Source: Ypsolopha sequella
Taxonomy: Eukaryota > Arthropoda > Insecta > Lepidoptera > Ypsolophidae
Assembly (NCBI GenBank): GCA_934047225.1
Contig: OW204012.1
Location: 5,766,001-5,830,000, forward strand
Reading direction: 5' to 3'
Length of the DNA: 64,000 nucleotides
The notes beneath the pieces were generated by a model. The model ran no database searches. It saw nothing but the letters and a program-made list of their open reading frames with translations, and was not told where the DNA came from. Below are positions 46,455-56,464 of the stretch, in pieces. The position numbers and the translations under genes were made by a program. Numbering within the stretch: the first letter of the stretch is position 1; each line of letters starts with the position of its first letter.

Positions 46455-46990
46455 TTTTAAATTAACATTATATCATTGCAGTATAGAAACGCAGAAAGAA
46501 AAGTAAATCTGGATGTAAGGAGGTCTGAACTGGGATTCGAACCCGGGACCTCTCGCTTTCCTCTTGCTCTACCACAAGGCTGGCCAATAGAATTTCCAGG
46601 TGAGCAAAATTTTTTAGACTGTGGCGGCGCCGGGCCACTACTATTTTTTTTTTTCATAAAGTAATTTATACACAAAAAGACGAAATATGTTTTAATTTAC
46701 TTTATTTGTAAATGAAATGAAATATCATATTTCTTTTTATTTAATGTGAGCTGTGAAGTGGTTTTCCTGATAGTAATTTGTCGGCTAGCCGGCCGACCGA
46801 AGTGCTGGTGGGCAAATTCAAATGCCTTGGCGGGCCACTTCGTGGCCCGCGTGCCTGGGTTTGGCCAGCCTTGCTCTACCACATCCAAATTTACTTTTCT
46901 TTCTGCGTTTCTATACTGATATAATGTTAATTTATATCTCCTTACGATGGATAAATGGCCTAGTGTTCAAACACAGAAATTTATTTCTAT
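46455..46990. mobile_element. SINE family G, copy 2, with MITE inserted
   Basis: Left half (46468-46575) is the minus-strand tRNA-like head with its tail. Right half (46873-46990) carries a plus-strand copy of the tail. A 297-bp element sits between. The arrangement resembles the inverted pair at 62549-62850. Confidence 0.65.
46576..46872. mobile_element. hAT-like MITE inside SINE
   Basis: Inverted ends AAGGCTGGCCAA / TTGGCCAGCCTT. GCTCTACCAC flanks both sides (46566-46575, 46873-46882), consistent with a target duplication of 8-10 bp. Interior has GGCGGGCCACTTCGTGGCCC. Confidence 0.8.
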
Positions 46991-47030
46991 CATAGTTTAG
47001 ATGGGTTTTAACAAGACCTAAATTATTGGA

Positions 47031-47826
47031 TCCTTTTTTTATTTGCACATGTATGTTCCTTTGGGACAGTTGTTTACTATAATCAGTTTTTCAGTAAATT
47101 ATATATATCGTCACCACATGAATCCTCGAGGGGGTGTCAGAGGTGTTCCAAGTGTGAAGTGTGAAATGCAAGTTACAGTCTATACTCAGTACACCCGTAT
47201 TTCACCGAAGATTATAACGTCCAAACGTGATGGGTAGGTACCTACTCATTCGTGCGAGTTATAGTTTAGACAATAATATGCAAATTTTCATCATCTTTGA
47301 AAAAAAATATAGTTTTTCAATCCAATATCTAGAAAAACACGCTTCATTTATTGATATGATATGATTTAGATAGGTAGTTTTGCAAAATCTTTGGACAAAA
47401 TTGAAAATAGAAAAAAATTCTAAACTTTGAAAATTTCTCTTCGTGTATAATGTGGACTATTTTGCATGTAGATAAAGGGGCCCAAGATAGGGGCCCCGCG
47501 CAGTCGAGGGCCCGGATGGCAATCGCCGCCCTGACTCTATGGCCAGTCCGACCCTGAACGTGACATCAATTATCCCGGGTTTCACGACTTTATAAACGAT
47601 TTTATGGCACGCAAATTGCGTGTATTAAATGAAATATTAGCATATTAATAATGCTATTTCTGTTAAAGGTATCTTTACAAATAATTGCATGTGATTTTGA
47701 TTACTGACTGGCCAACAAACAGCTGAGCGCATAGTTTATGATGAAAATCATCATAATATGATTACTAAAAGGCACAAACATACAATAACAAAATCAAGAT
47801 GTATTTCAGCCTGCAATTCGGTCGTT
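47031..47826. other. Intergenic with SINE fragment
   Basis: 47105-47236 is a minus-strand SINE 3' portion (ATGAATCCTCGAGGGGGTGT). 47465-47545 is GC-rich (AGATAGGGGCCCCGCGCAGT). No gene. Confidence 0.5.
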
Positions 47827-48434
47827 TTTAGGGTTCCGGATCCAAAGGGCAAATCTGAGCCCTATTAATGTCTCTCCGCTGTCAGTCTGTCCTTATGTCA
47901 CGGGTCTCTAGCTCTTTATATGTTGTGTAAAATGTTGACCCAAAACCAAATTTTAAATTTAAAATGTAATTAAATTATTTTTCAAGTCACATCAATTCGA
48001 GGGGAAAAAAAATCTTTATCTTACCCTAGCATGTAGGGTGCCATTGTCTAGAGCTCATTAAGTAGAGTATACATATATTTTAAAAATTTTTTAACTTAAA
48101 AAATAAAGAAATGGGGGACTATCAAAGTTGCCATTTTTAGACCATTTTTGTTACGAGGTCTATCTCAAAGGCCAAAGCATTTAGGAATTTGAAATTTCTG
48201 TATATTATGTACCGTATGCTGTATTTAAACAACAAATACTAAAAATGACGATTTATAATGTATTTTTAGGGTTACGTCCCCGAATATTCAACCAACATAA
48301 TTTTGCAGTTTTTATGTCTGACAGAATCAGAGCATTACCTAAAATTAAATAAATATCTAGTTTGAAATAATGGTCATACGGAACGTACGGAACAATAAAA
48401 GAGCAAGGCCCAACCCGCACTTGGCCGGTTTTTG
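47827..48434 (+). mobile_element. Family M element, uninterrupted copy
   Basis: 608 bp from TTTTTAGGGTTCCGGATCC to CCCGCACTTGGCCGGTTTTT, with CTTACCCTAGCATGTAGGGT in the middle. It is the reference for recognising the insertions at 7168-8519. Confidence 0.7.
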
Positions 48435-49015
48435 AAACTTCAATGTGCTACTTTTGTCACATTTTTTTTTAATAAATATGTAAATATAAGAATGTTAACG
48501 GTTTTCGAATCGTAAATAGTGGAGACAAAAAGAAGAAATCGAATGGGCGGACTTATTAGGCATACATATATTTATAGTATTATTTATTCCTTATTCCTAT
48601 ATTTTTCATTTTATTCAAGTGTATTTTTTTATGAAATTTAAATAGACCTAACCTTTAATTTTTTTTTCGTGTATTTCTCCATATTATTATTTATTATATA
48701 AAATTAAACGTAGATTATTTAATGATATTACATTAAATCCGATCTGTAATATATATATCTGATATACCTACATAAATAAATATATTTCATATTAATTCCT
48801 AATTAAAGAAAATAACAAATTCAAAGAAATTATAAAACTAAAATTAATCTAATTTAAGGTACCTACCAATAAATATGTACATTAAACCTTAAAATAATGT
48901 ATCTAAACCTACTATAAAAACAAAATTACCTTACAAATAAAACCCTAACTATCAAAAAGACCGCCCCTCATCGTACCCGGCGCAAAGGTCCCCATTACCA
49001 CAGTATTTCTTATAC
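48435..49015. other. AT-rich intergenic DNA, no gene seen
   Basis: Long A/T runs and short ATTTAAA-type repeats; nothing else recognised. Confidence 0.5.
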
Positions 49016-49182
49016 TAAAGCTGATTCTGAAGGCTTTAAATTTAGTTTTAGTGCTGTCAAAACTTAAATTTTGCCAAAGTAATTTAGCTTCTGTTCCTAA
49101 ACTCTAAGAACTATTTCGCAATGAACAAAATTTAGTTTTGACAGCACTAAAACTAAAATTAAAGCCTTCAAAATCGGCTTTA
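49016..49182. mobile_element. MITE family U, copy 2
   Basis: 167 bp with TIRs of about 45 bp: AAGCTGATTCTGAAGGCTTT / AAAGCCTTCAAAATCGGCTT, then AGTTTTAGTGCTGTCAAAAC and its mirror. Confidence 0.85.
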
Positions 49183-49578
49183 TTGTACCATTACGCTGGC
49201 TGCGTTCCCGCGTTGGATATTTTTATATTTCATATTTCATTTCAGAGGCTAATTGGGTGAAGTTTTTTTTTAAGCAGATTGCGGTTAGTTAACAACCTCA
49301 ATAAAGAATAAACTGCATGGTGCATTTCTCCGTGTATTAGAAAACCCGAAGCCAATTTCGATTGGTGTGTATGGATATTGTGTCGTGAAACACAGAAACC
49401 ACGCCATCCGTGTCTAAACATTATTCGTGGTAGTACACAATACATTATGCAAGTGTCGGCTACTACCACAGACCTATTAGCTATTAGACATCCTATCAAA
49501 TAGATAAATAGATAGATAAAACGTTTATTAAGCACCATAACACTTGAAAACTTTAACACGTAAAGAAAACAAATAGAA

Positions 49579-49826
49579 AACCGGCCAAGTGCGAGTCAAA
49601 TTCGCGCACGAAGGTTTCCGTACCATTATCTATAATAAAAGCAACGAAAAAAAACATGTCTGTTGTATGGAAGCCCCCTTAAATATTTTAGTATATGTTG
49701 TTATAGCGGCAACAGAAATACATCATCTGTGAAAATTTCAACTGTCTAACTATCACGGTTCATGAGAGACAGCCTGGTGATGGTGACTATAGGGTCTTGG
49801 TTACCCTTTGGATACGGAACCCTAAA
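49579..49826 (-). mobile_element. Family M repeat, short subfamily
   Basis: Starts AAAACCGGCCAAGTGCGAGT and ends GATACGGAACCCTAAAAA; reverse of 8786-9034. 49183-49578 and 49827-50231 show no recognised feature. Confidence 0.7.
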
Positions 49827-50231
49827 AACGGGTTTCATTTGTAAACCTGTTATGTAACATAACAAAGTTGATTGTAAATGTGTTGATGTGTATGTGCCAC
49901 GGTAGCAAAATAGGCTACGACTTGACATTAATGTTATGGCCGTATATAGTATATACATAAGACCACAACGTCGATTTTCAGTCGTCACCTTAGGGTACTA
50001 TTATTGGCTATTCTTCACAGAAATGTTACTGACGTTGGTATTTTTTTCGGGAAACACTCTGTTTTTTTAGCTACATTTTGAATGGATTTTGGTTGTTTTT
50101 GCTGATTCTAATATTACCAGATTATTGTATGCACAATAGAGAATATATAGGGCGAAAGAAAAACAAATCCGAAAAAATTTTACATTGTTCGTTTTCCCAA
50201 AACACTCTTCTTTGTAGTATAATAGTCTTTT

Positions 50232-50271
50232 CGAAATATATTTCGGCCCACTTTGGGGCCGCCACCAGTCA
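50232..50271 (-). ncRNA. Hammerhead-ribozyme-like motif 5
   Basis: Minus strand: core CTGGTG (one change), GC, stem II GGCCC/GGGCC with loop CAAAGT, GAAA, AU stem III, predicted cleavage after U, 3-bp stem I. The locus is also an inverted repeat: TTTTCGAAATATATTTCG at 50228 and CGAAATATATTTCGAAAA at 50285. Confidence 0.4.
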
Positions 50272-50299
50272 TATCTGGGGGGGGCGAAATATATTTCGA

Positions 50300-51093
50300 A
50301 AATACTGAAAACTGTTATTTTTGTTGTTTATAACTATTCAATTAAAAGAAAATCTTTAAATAGGCAAATATAAATATTTATTTCCCCTATAATAGTGCAA
50401 TTTCACTGATGTATTGGCGAAATTGGTTTGCCCAGCTTACGACGTCTATTGTCTTAGAAGTCTGTGGCTACTACCCACCCACCAGTTGACGCACTGCCAT
50501 TTGCTATGATTGTTGCAAAATAAGCACAATTACAGAGTTTCGCTGCGAGCTACTTTGATCATAGTAGTCTGGTTAATTTATGAGTCCCTGTATAATTTCT
50601 TTATCGATTTAATGTATTATAAGGGCGAGCTCCAACTTCCCTTCACTGGACCAGTTTATGTGTCAGAATGCTGAAGCTGTTCGGCTTTACTTTAAGGAGC
50701 TGTCCTGGCTGACTGACCGGGGGGAAGTGCACAACATTCACAATTGCGGAGAATCCGTGCAGGACTCATCGCCCCCGCTACGACTTTAGAATTAAGAAAG
50801 GCGTGTTATAAATTACAAAATTAATCAGAAACAATTTTTTTTTAAGAATGCGGTTTGTTGGGACTCGAATCCATGCATATTTTCTACTAATATTTAGAAA
50901 AACAAATCTATGGATTTTGCTGAAATCATGATTGTTTAACTAGCGTATTCCATCTTTAGTAAAATTTTGAAAATCAAGTCTTCAGAAATTAAAAATATGT
51001 TTATTTTTGACATAATAAAACAGTAATACTAAATCTTTATACATAACAGCCGGAATAAAATGTAAATTATTAGGCAATCCCTAATTTAAATGT
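50300..51093. other. Intergenic, no gene seen
   Basis: 50625-50790 is a GC-richer block (GGAGCTGTCCTGGCTGACTG) that may be an old element, class unknown. The rest is AT-rich. Confidence 0.45.
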
Positions 51094-51385
51094 TTAAGTG
51101 CGGTTTCGCAGCCGGATTGTGAAAAAACCCGCCTTTTCCTAATTAATCGAAACAAGACTTAAATAATATATGTTGCCATCGCAAAGTTTCCATTGGTTTC
51201 TGTAAATTAGAATTTCTTTTTTTTTATTCAAATGAAATGGAAACTTTGCGATGGCAGCATATACAATACATAGGTAATAAGGTTTAGTTGAATAACTATT
51301 GAGTGAATTTTAAATTTAAGTGTTCTTTTCGATTAATTAGAAAAAGGCGGGTTTTTTCACAATCCGGCTGCGAAACTGGTCTTAA
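51094..51385. mobile_element. TTAA element family R, full copy
   Basis: 292 bp, TTAA at both ends. TIRs TTAAGTGCGGTTTCGCAGCC / GGCTGCGAAACTGGTCTTAA extend through GGATTGTGAAAAAACC. A second internal pair GCCATCGCAAAGTTTCC / GGAAACTTTGCGATGGC forms a smaller hairpin. Confidence 0.85.
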
Positions 51386-51571
51386 GCGACCCCATAAGTT
51401 GCGGGCTGAGTTGGCCCTAAACTGTTTGCTGAATCAACGGGGCGGGGGGGAATTTAAAATACGCCATAATAAATAAACAAAAATGTTAAATAAATTTTAT
51501 TTTTTTAGTCTGTAGCGGTGTATCTTAGAAATGAAGGGGTTCAGTCACGATATTCACGTTTAGTTACCTGA

Positions 51572-51730
51572 AGTTATTCGGGGGAGAGTAAGAGGACAGC
51601 TCACAGGCAAAAAACCAGGAGGCCCACCATGCCTGGGACCGATGGATGGCGGTATATCCATCCCTAATAGCCGGGCCTTATATGGAACAGACTGGTGACG
51701 GCAGCGGCGTCATTGGTGCGAGGGTTCCGG
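51572..51730 (+). mobile_element. Repeat family E, left part
   Basis: CACCATGCCTGGGACCGATG to GTGCGAGGGTTCCGG. Interrupted here by the 3.77-kb transposon; resumes at 55499. Confidence 0.75.
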
Positions 51731-52249
51731 CTAGGGTTACCATCTGACCGGATAAATCCGGTCTAGATCGGATTTTTACGGGTTAGACCGGACTCCGCCC
51801 GGATTTTACGTCAGACCGGATTTTTGTCATACTTGCATGTCCTCCCACCCGCAGCGCCCGCTCAAGCGACGGGTGCCGCACGCACTGAGCCCGGAATACA
51901 AGAACACCTGAGCAAAACAGTGCGCGCCAATCTTTTAAACTCCGGCCGTTCATTCGAGAGAATGGTGACGTTTGCAAATGTCAGGGGATAAAACCTTTTT
52001 TTTACTGTTTATCATTTCAATATTTTATATTTATCATGATGATTTTAGGGTCGATTGTACATCGTTAAAAGGTCCCATTTGTTAGTAAAAAGTATTTTTG
52101 TCGTATATATTTTCCACTTCCTAGTACAAAACTTAATGAATCAGCTGACTCAATTTCTACGTAAAAGTTAAAAAAAAGCGCAAAAAATATTATTTTTGTC
52201 GAAAAGTTGTCTATTAGCGATACTGTGTTCACTTGAATTTAAGAACCTT

Positions 52250-52514
52250 ATATAGAGGTTGTCATTTTATGTATGTATCGGAAATCATATTGAATTAAGA
52301 CTCTGTATCTAAGTGATCAATGTTCTATTACCCTTTTTGTGAAACTCGTTAATTTGTTTTTATCGTTTTCCCGAGTCCAGCTCCGAGTCAGTTACTATAG
52401 GAAGTCAACATTTTATTTGGCAAAATTAGCAAAAAGTATTACGATCCGTGTTGCTGATTTATTATTATTACTTGCCAATATGGTAGTTTGACTGTATAAA
52501 TAAATGTCACCTTT
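52250..52514. mobile_element. MITE family J, copy 5 (nested)
   Basis: AGAGGTTGTCATTTTATGTA at left, AAATAAATGTCACCTTT at right, with CCGAGTCCAGCTCCGAGTCA inside like the other copies. Most diverged of the five. Confidence 0.6.
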
Positions 52515-52599
52515 CAAATAGCTCGTGCTATAACTAAAATTTCCTTCTGCTCATTTAATAATGGGAATAAAATAAAATACGAACCATAAAGTTTCATTT

Positions 52600-53965
52600 T
52601 TATTCACTACAGCTTTCACTGTAGAGTTCATCGTCAGTATCTGAAGCAGAAGTATTTATAATAAACTGTTCTGCCACATCATCTATTAGATGGTCAAGTT
52701 TCATAAGTTTATCTTCCTCTTTTATGGTGTGTGATATACAGCCTGCCCATTCTACATTTGTGACACGTGACAAGAAGGATTGTCACGTGTCACAAATGTA
52801 GAATGGCAAGAATCTAGCAATTGTTTAATTTCCGTCATTTTGAAGGTTTTGTTATTTCTTGCCACATGTCCCTTTACGTTTGCCCATATCAACTCAATCG
52901 CATTTAACTCGCAGTGATATGGGGGCAGCCTGAGGACTGTTATTCCTTGAGCTGCAGCCATTTCATCTACGGCATATGTAATAAATTGCCCCTTTTCCCT
53001 TCTAACAATTTCCATTAGAAATTCTTTAATCATGCTCTGCTCAAACGGTATATTTTTAGAGGTAAGCCATGCTTGGATATCACATTTTCTTCAGGAAAAA
53101 ACTGGCACAGCTTCTAATCTTCTAGAATGGTATGGGGCGTTGTCAATCACAATAACCGAGTTAGGTTTAAGTTTTGGTAAGATTCCCCTAAACCACTGTT
53201 CAAACACTTCGGCGTTCATCTCTTTATGATAATCCCCATCCCCCTTTTTTGCTTCAAAACGCAGAAGGCCCTCTTTTAAAAAACCTTCTTCGCTTTCTAC
53301 ATGTCTTGCCTGTCAATGAGGCCGCTTTTTCGTTTGCGCGTGGCATATTTGAAATTTAATTTCTTCATTACATTTTGAAGCGTTGTCCTTTTGAGATTTG
53401 GTAAAGAATTATCAGAGTTCACAGCGAGTAAAATCTGAAATTTTTTTTTTTTTTTATTCCTGTACGTTCATGCCCTGTACATATATTATTAAAAAAATAG
53501 CAACAATGAAACAATTAGATTTTGTTTTAATAACTTGCCTTTTTGATGGTTGGTATTTCATTTCGGTAAAAAAATTGGTGAATTTTTCTTCTTATAGCAC
53601 ATAAAGTAAAATCATCAATTTTATCATGAAACTGAAGCTTTGGACCACTTTTTGTGGATTTGAAAATGTTGATGTTGATGACATTTTCATTGCTTTATAT
53701 TCTCTTATGATGCGATATATAGTTGCCATTGATACTCCAGTAATTTCAATCACCTTTTCAATACAGGCAGCATCAGAGTCAGCCCATAATTCGGGTGCTT
53801 TCGGCGAATTTTCCACCACGTACTTGTATACGTTAAGAATAATTTCTTTTTCACCAGGAACTTCGTTGAAAGAAAGTTTGCGTCCGTGTTTCTTGAAAAG
53901 CCCGGTTGCGGGTCCATTTTATGTCTTAGTGCCAGTCAACCAAATAAAATGTAAATTTCGATGAA
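52600..53965 (-). pseudogene. Tc1/IS630-type transposase, broken
   Basis: Reading from 53965 down: a helix-turn-helix region (VIEITGVSMATIYRIIREYK, 53700-53765), then SGPKLQFHDKIDDFTLCAIR; a T-rich insert at 53435-53595; LLAVNSDNSLPNLKRTTLQN; then a gap; NSVIVIDNAPYHSRR (second catalytic Asp, about 53140-53185); LPPYHCELNAIELIWANVKG (third acidic residue, Glu, about 52855-52915); and a C-terminus ending at TAA 52600-52602. The LDETW-type segment that carries the first catalytic Asp is missing, and there are stops and frame changes. Cannot be active. Domain names follow known family motifs. Confidence 0.75.
52747..52806. repeat. Short perfect palindrome in transposase
   Basis: 25-bp arms (CCATTCTACATTTGTGACAC...) with a 10-bp spacer AAGAAGGATT. 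It lies exactly where the transposase reading frame is lost and looks like a local inverted duplication. Confidence 0.9.
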
Positions 53966-54471
53966 AAACTACCTACTAAAATAACGAAAATTTAAAAAAT
54001 AATTACAAATCAAATAATTGAATACACAAACACGGATCACATATATATAACATTCGAGGACAAAGATAGAAGCCGAATGAAGTTATTTGCTTGTTATATG
54101 CTCTGTGGTTATTTGTTTAATCAATAAAATGTGTCAAGTTATTTCTGTCAAATCAGCAATCATTTTTGAATCGACATTTCAGAAAAAGGTTTATAATATC
54201 TGCGGTGTAAGGCAGTGTTGTCGTATTATAAAACTGATATACCTTACCAAATAATAAGATCGTATATATATTCTATTCCAGGGTTTTTATTTATAAAAAA
54301 AGTTTAAATAATCATGATTTGGATTTACTTTGTCCCATTTGTTGTACCTTTCATATTTTTTTAACGTGCCTTTATTTATTTTTGTCGTGAAGAAGCTCTT
54401 GTTGACTTGTAGTATTTTTTCGAGATATCGCCACACTCCATCTGTCATCATTCTCTCGAATTAACGGCAGC

Positions 54472-55045
54472 AGTTTAGTCGCCTCTGAAGCTAGCCCCAA
54501 GAATCGACGCATTAGCCGTTTTACGGTGTCAGAGGGACGTTACAGGAGCGAGGGCGCGGAGCACACCCGCCTGCATGCCGCACCACACCCCCCGCTCGCC
54601 GTTCGGCAGGTGTCAACACTATGCGTTAGTGTTAGTGCTACGTCCGTACACTACACACGCGCGCGTTGCATGAAATGTACGTTCGTGGAAAAAATTCTAT
54701 GATCGTTAAGTTAATCGTTTAATCTGTTTGTGTTGCCTTTATTTGTTGTTTTGTTGATTTAGTTTGTTAAAGTTTATTGTTGTTGTTATGCCTCGTGGTC
54801 GTTATAGCGTTTTAAGGCGACAATGTAGGAAAATGGTGTTTATATTAATTTGTTTTAATTAAACAGATACGATTGCACTAAAATAATAAATATAAATTAA
54901 ATAGGTAGGTACAACAAGTACACCTTCCCACTTATAGTAAACATTTAATAATCAACCGTTCATATAATTGTTTCCTTGACTGTACCTGCGCAAGCTTGCA
55001 CTCGTAACTCAATCAGAGGCGACTAAAAGATTGGCGCGCACTATA
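54472..55045 (-). mobile_element. GC-rich TIR element family F, copy 1
   Basis: Ends TAGTCGCCTCTGAAGC at left and AGAGGCGACTAAAAGATTGG CGCGCACTATA at right. Core includes GAGGGCGCGGAGCACACCCG. Inverted relative to the more complete copy at 59690-60291. Confidence 0.75.
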
Positions 55046-55498
55046 CAAGCACACATAAGCTGAAAAGCAATGGTGTATCTTTTTTAATGCAATTAACGAC
55101 AGCTCAAGAGTTTCAGAATTTCTGAAGATTTGTCAATATTTCTTTAGTATTTTGCCACACAACGCAAATGTGGAGTCTTTTCTCTCATGACTTCTAAGTG
55201 GACCAAAGAGAGAAACAGACTTTCAGTGGAGTCAGTGAGGGCCATATTGCTTACGCAGTATAACTATAAACACGTAACGTGTGAACAATTTCATAGCGAA
55301 ATAGCTGGAAAAACCAACATTTTGCATGCGGTTGCTAGCAACCAAAAATATATGTCGAAATAACTATAAGTAAATAAAAACGTACTTAAATACTATGATT
55401 TTTATTTAATTCAGGTGCGTGACCGGACTTTTTTTTCAAAATCAGGATTTTTAGACATGTCAGACAGGATTTTGCATTTTTAGGCCTGGTAACCCTAG

Positions 55499-55640
55499 TT
55501 CCGGCACCACGCTCACCAACCCGCTTGCCCAGCGTGTGTGAGTATGGGCAATTCTTCCAGGAGAATAGTCGGGAGTGGCAAAGTCCTGGAAAGGCTTATG
55601 TCCAGCAGTGGACGAACTTGGCTGATGGATGGATGGTTAC
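55499..55640 (+). mobile_element. Repeat family E, right part
   Basis: Continues from 51730: TTCCGGCACCACGCTCACCA to GTCCAGCAGTGGACGAACTT and GGATGGATGG. 55641-55982 shows no feature. Confidence 0.75.
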
Positions 55641-55982
55641 ATGCACAACCATCGACGAGAAAATTGAGGTAAGTTATATAATAAGCATCTTTAATACAAA
55701 ATCAAAAAGCTAGAACGGAACAAATTTCACGGAAAAGAGTGAGATGGCGCTCTACACACCTTTGTGTGCACGTATCACTCACACTAACGCCAAAATCGCG
55801 AAAAAAAATGATGCAATTCGATTCCTTGGATTGTGACAATGATGAACGGTATAAACAATATGTGTTTGGATACGTGATCGCTTAATAATTAAAGAATGAA
55901 ATTATGAAATCAAAATGTTCCGCGTTTCAGAAACGTCAGATCTGTATGGCATGTCTAAACGGCCGTTCATACTGTTTTGGCT

Positions 55983-56256
55983 TTGCAAAAACGCAACATC
56001 ATACAGCGCAACTTTAAACGCAAATTGAACATCAAATTATTTTTCCATAATTCCAGAGATTATCTCCTACATCCAACGTCACTCACAACCATATATTCAA
56101 GTGTTTTTTGCAAAAACGTAACATCATACAGCGCAACTTTAAACGCAAATTGAACATCAAATTATTTTTCCATAGAATTAATTATATATTAATTTATTAA
56201 TTCCAGAGATTATCTCCTACATATAACGTCACTCACAACCATATATTCAAGTGTTT
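55983..56256. repeat. Tandem duplication of a 125-bp unit
   Basis: Unit 1 55983-56107 and unit 2 56108-56256 share CATCATACAGCGCAACTTTA, ATTGAACATCAAATTATTTT and CACTCACAACCATATATTCA. Unit 2 has an extra 24 bp of AT-rich sequence after TTTCCATA. Non-coding. Confidence 0.9.
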
Positions 56257-56420
56257 CAAGTTTTTTTTTTTTATTATTAATAATAATCACATTTTCAACG
56301 CGGGCAGAGCCGCGGGCACATATAGAATAAATAAATAAAAATATTATCATAACAATATAAAAACAATATCATCATAATAAAATGTACAAGTATTTTATGA
56401 CTAAACTTACCTGTTCAGGT

Positions 56421-56464
56421 TCAGGTGTTCAGTAGCTCAAACTCGTCTTGTTTCTTCATCTGCA
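56421..56464 (-). CDS. Candidate last exon of the unrecognised gene
   Basis: Acceptor GCAAAG|TGCAG gives, after the phase-1 donor at 56659, VQMKKQDEFELLNT then TGA (56421-56423). The acceptor has a poor pyrimidine tract. A neighbouring AG (GTGCAG|ATG) would give a different short end (DEETRRV). All three frames stop within 40 nt, so an end of coding here is plausible. Confidence 0.4.

Larger units (their letters stand above)
46025..47030 (-). mobile_element. Subfamily 2 D element broken by two SINE-like units
   Basis: Minus-orientation D subfamily 2 sequence (TTAAGGGGGTATATC at left; AACGCGATTGGAGGAATTTA; ATGGGTTTTAACAAGACCTA near 47000) is interrupted by SINE-like units at about 46105-46275 and 46455-46990. 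Confidence 0.65.
51731..55498. mobile_element. 3.77-kb DNA transposon, TSD TTCCGG
   Basis: Perfect 12-bp inverted ends CTAGGGTTACCA / TGGTAACCCTAG, flanked by TTCCGG at 51725-51730 and 55499-55504 inside family E. Subterminal GACCGGAT-type repeats lie at both ends (51745-51830; 55420-55480). Contains a J MITE, a decayed transposase and a GC-rich TIR element copy. The superfamily of the outer element is unresolved; a 6-bp duplication does not fit Tc1/mariner (TA). Confidence 0.8.
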
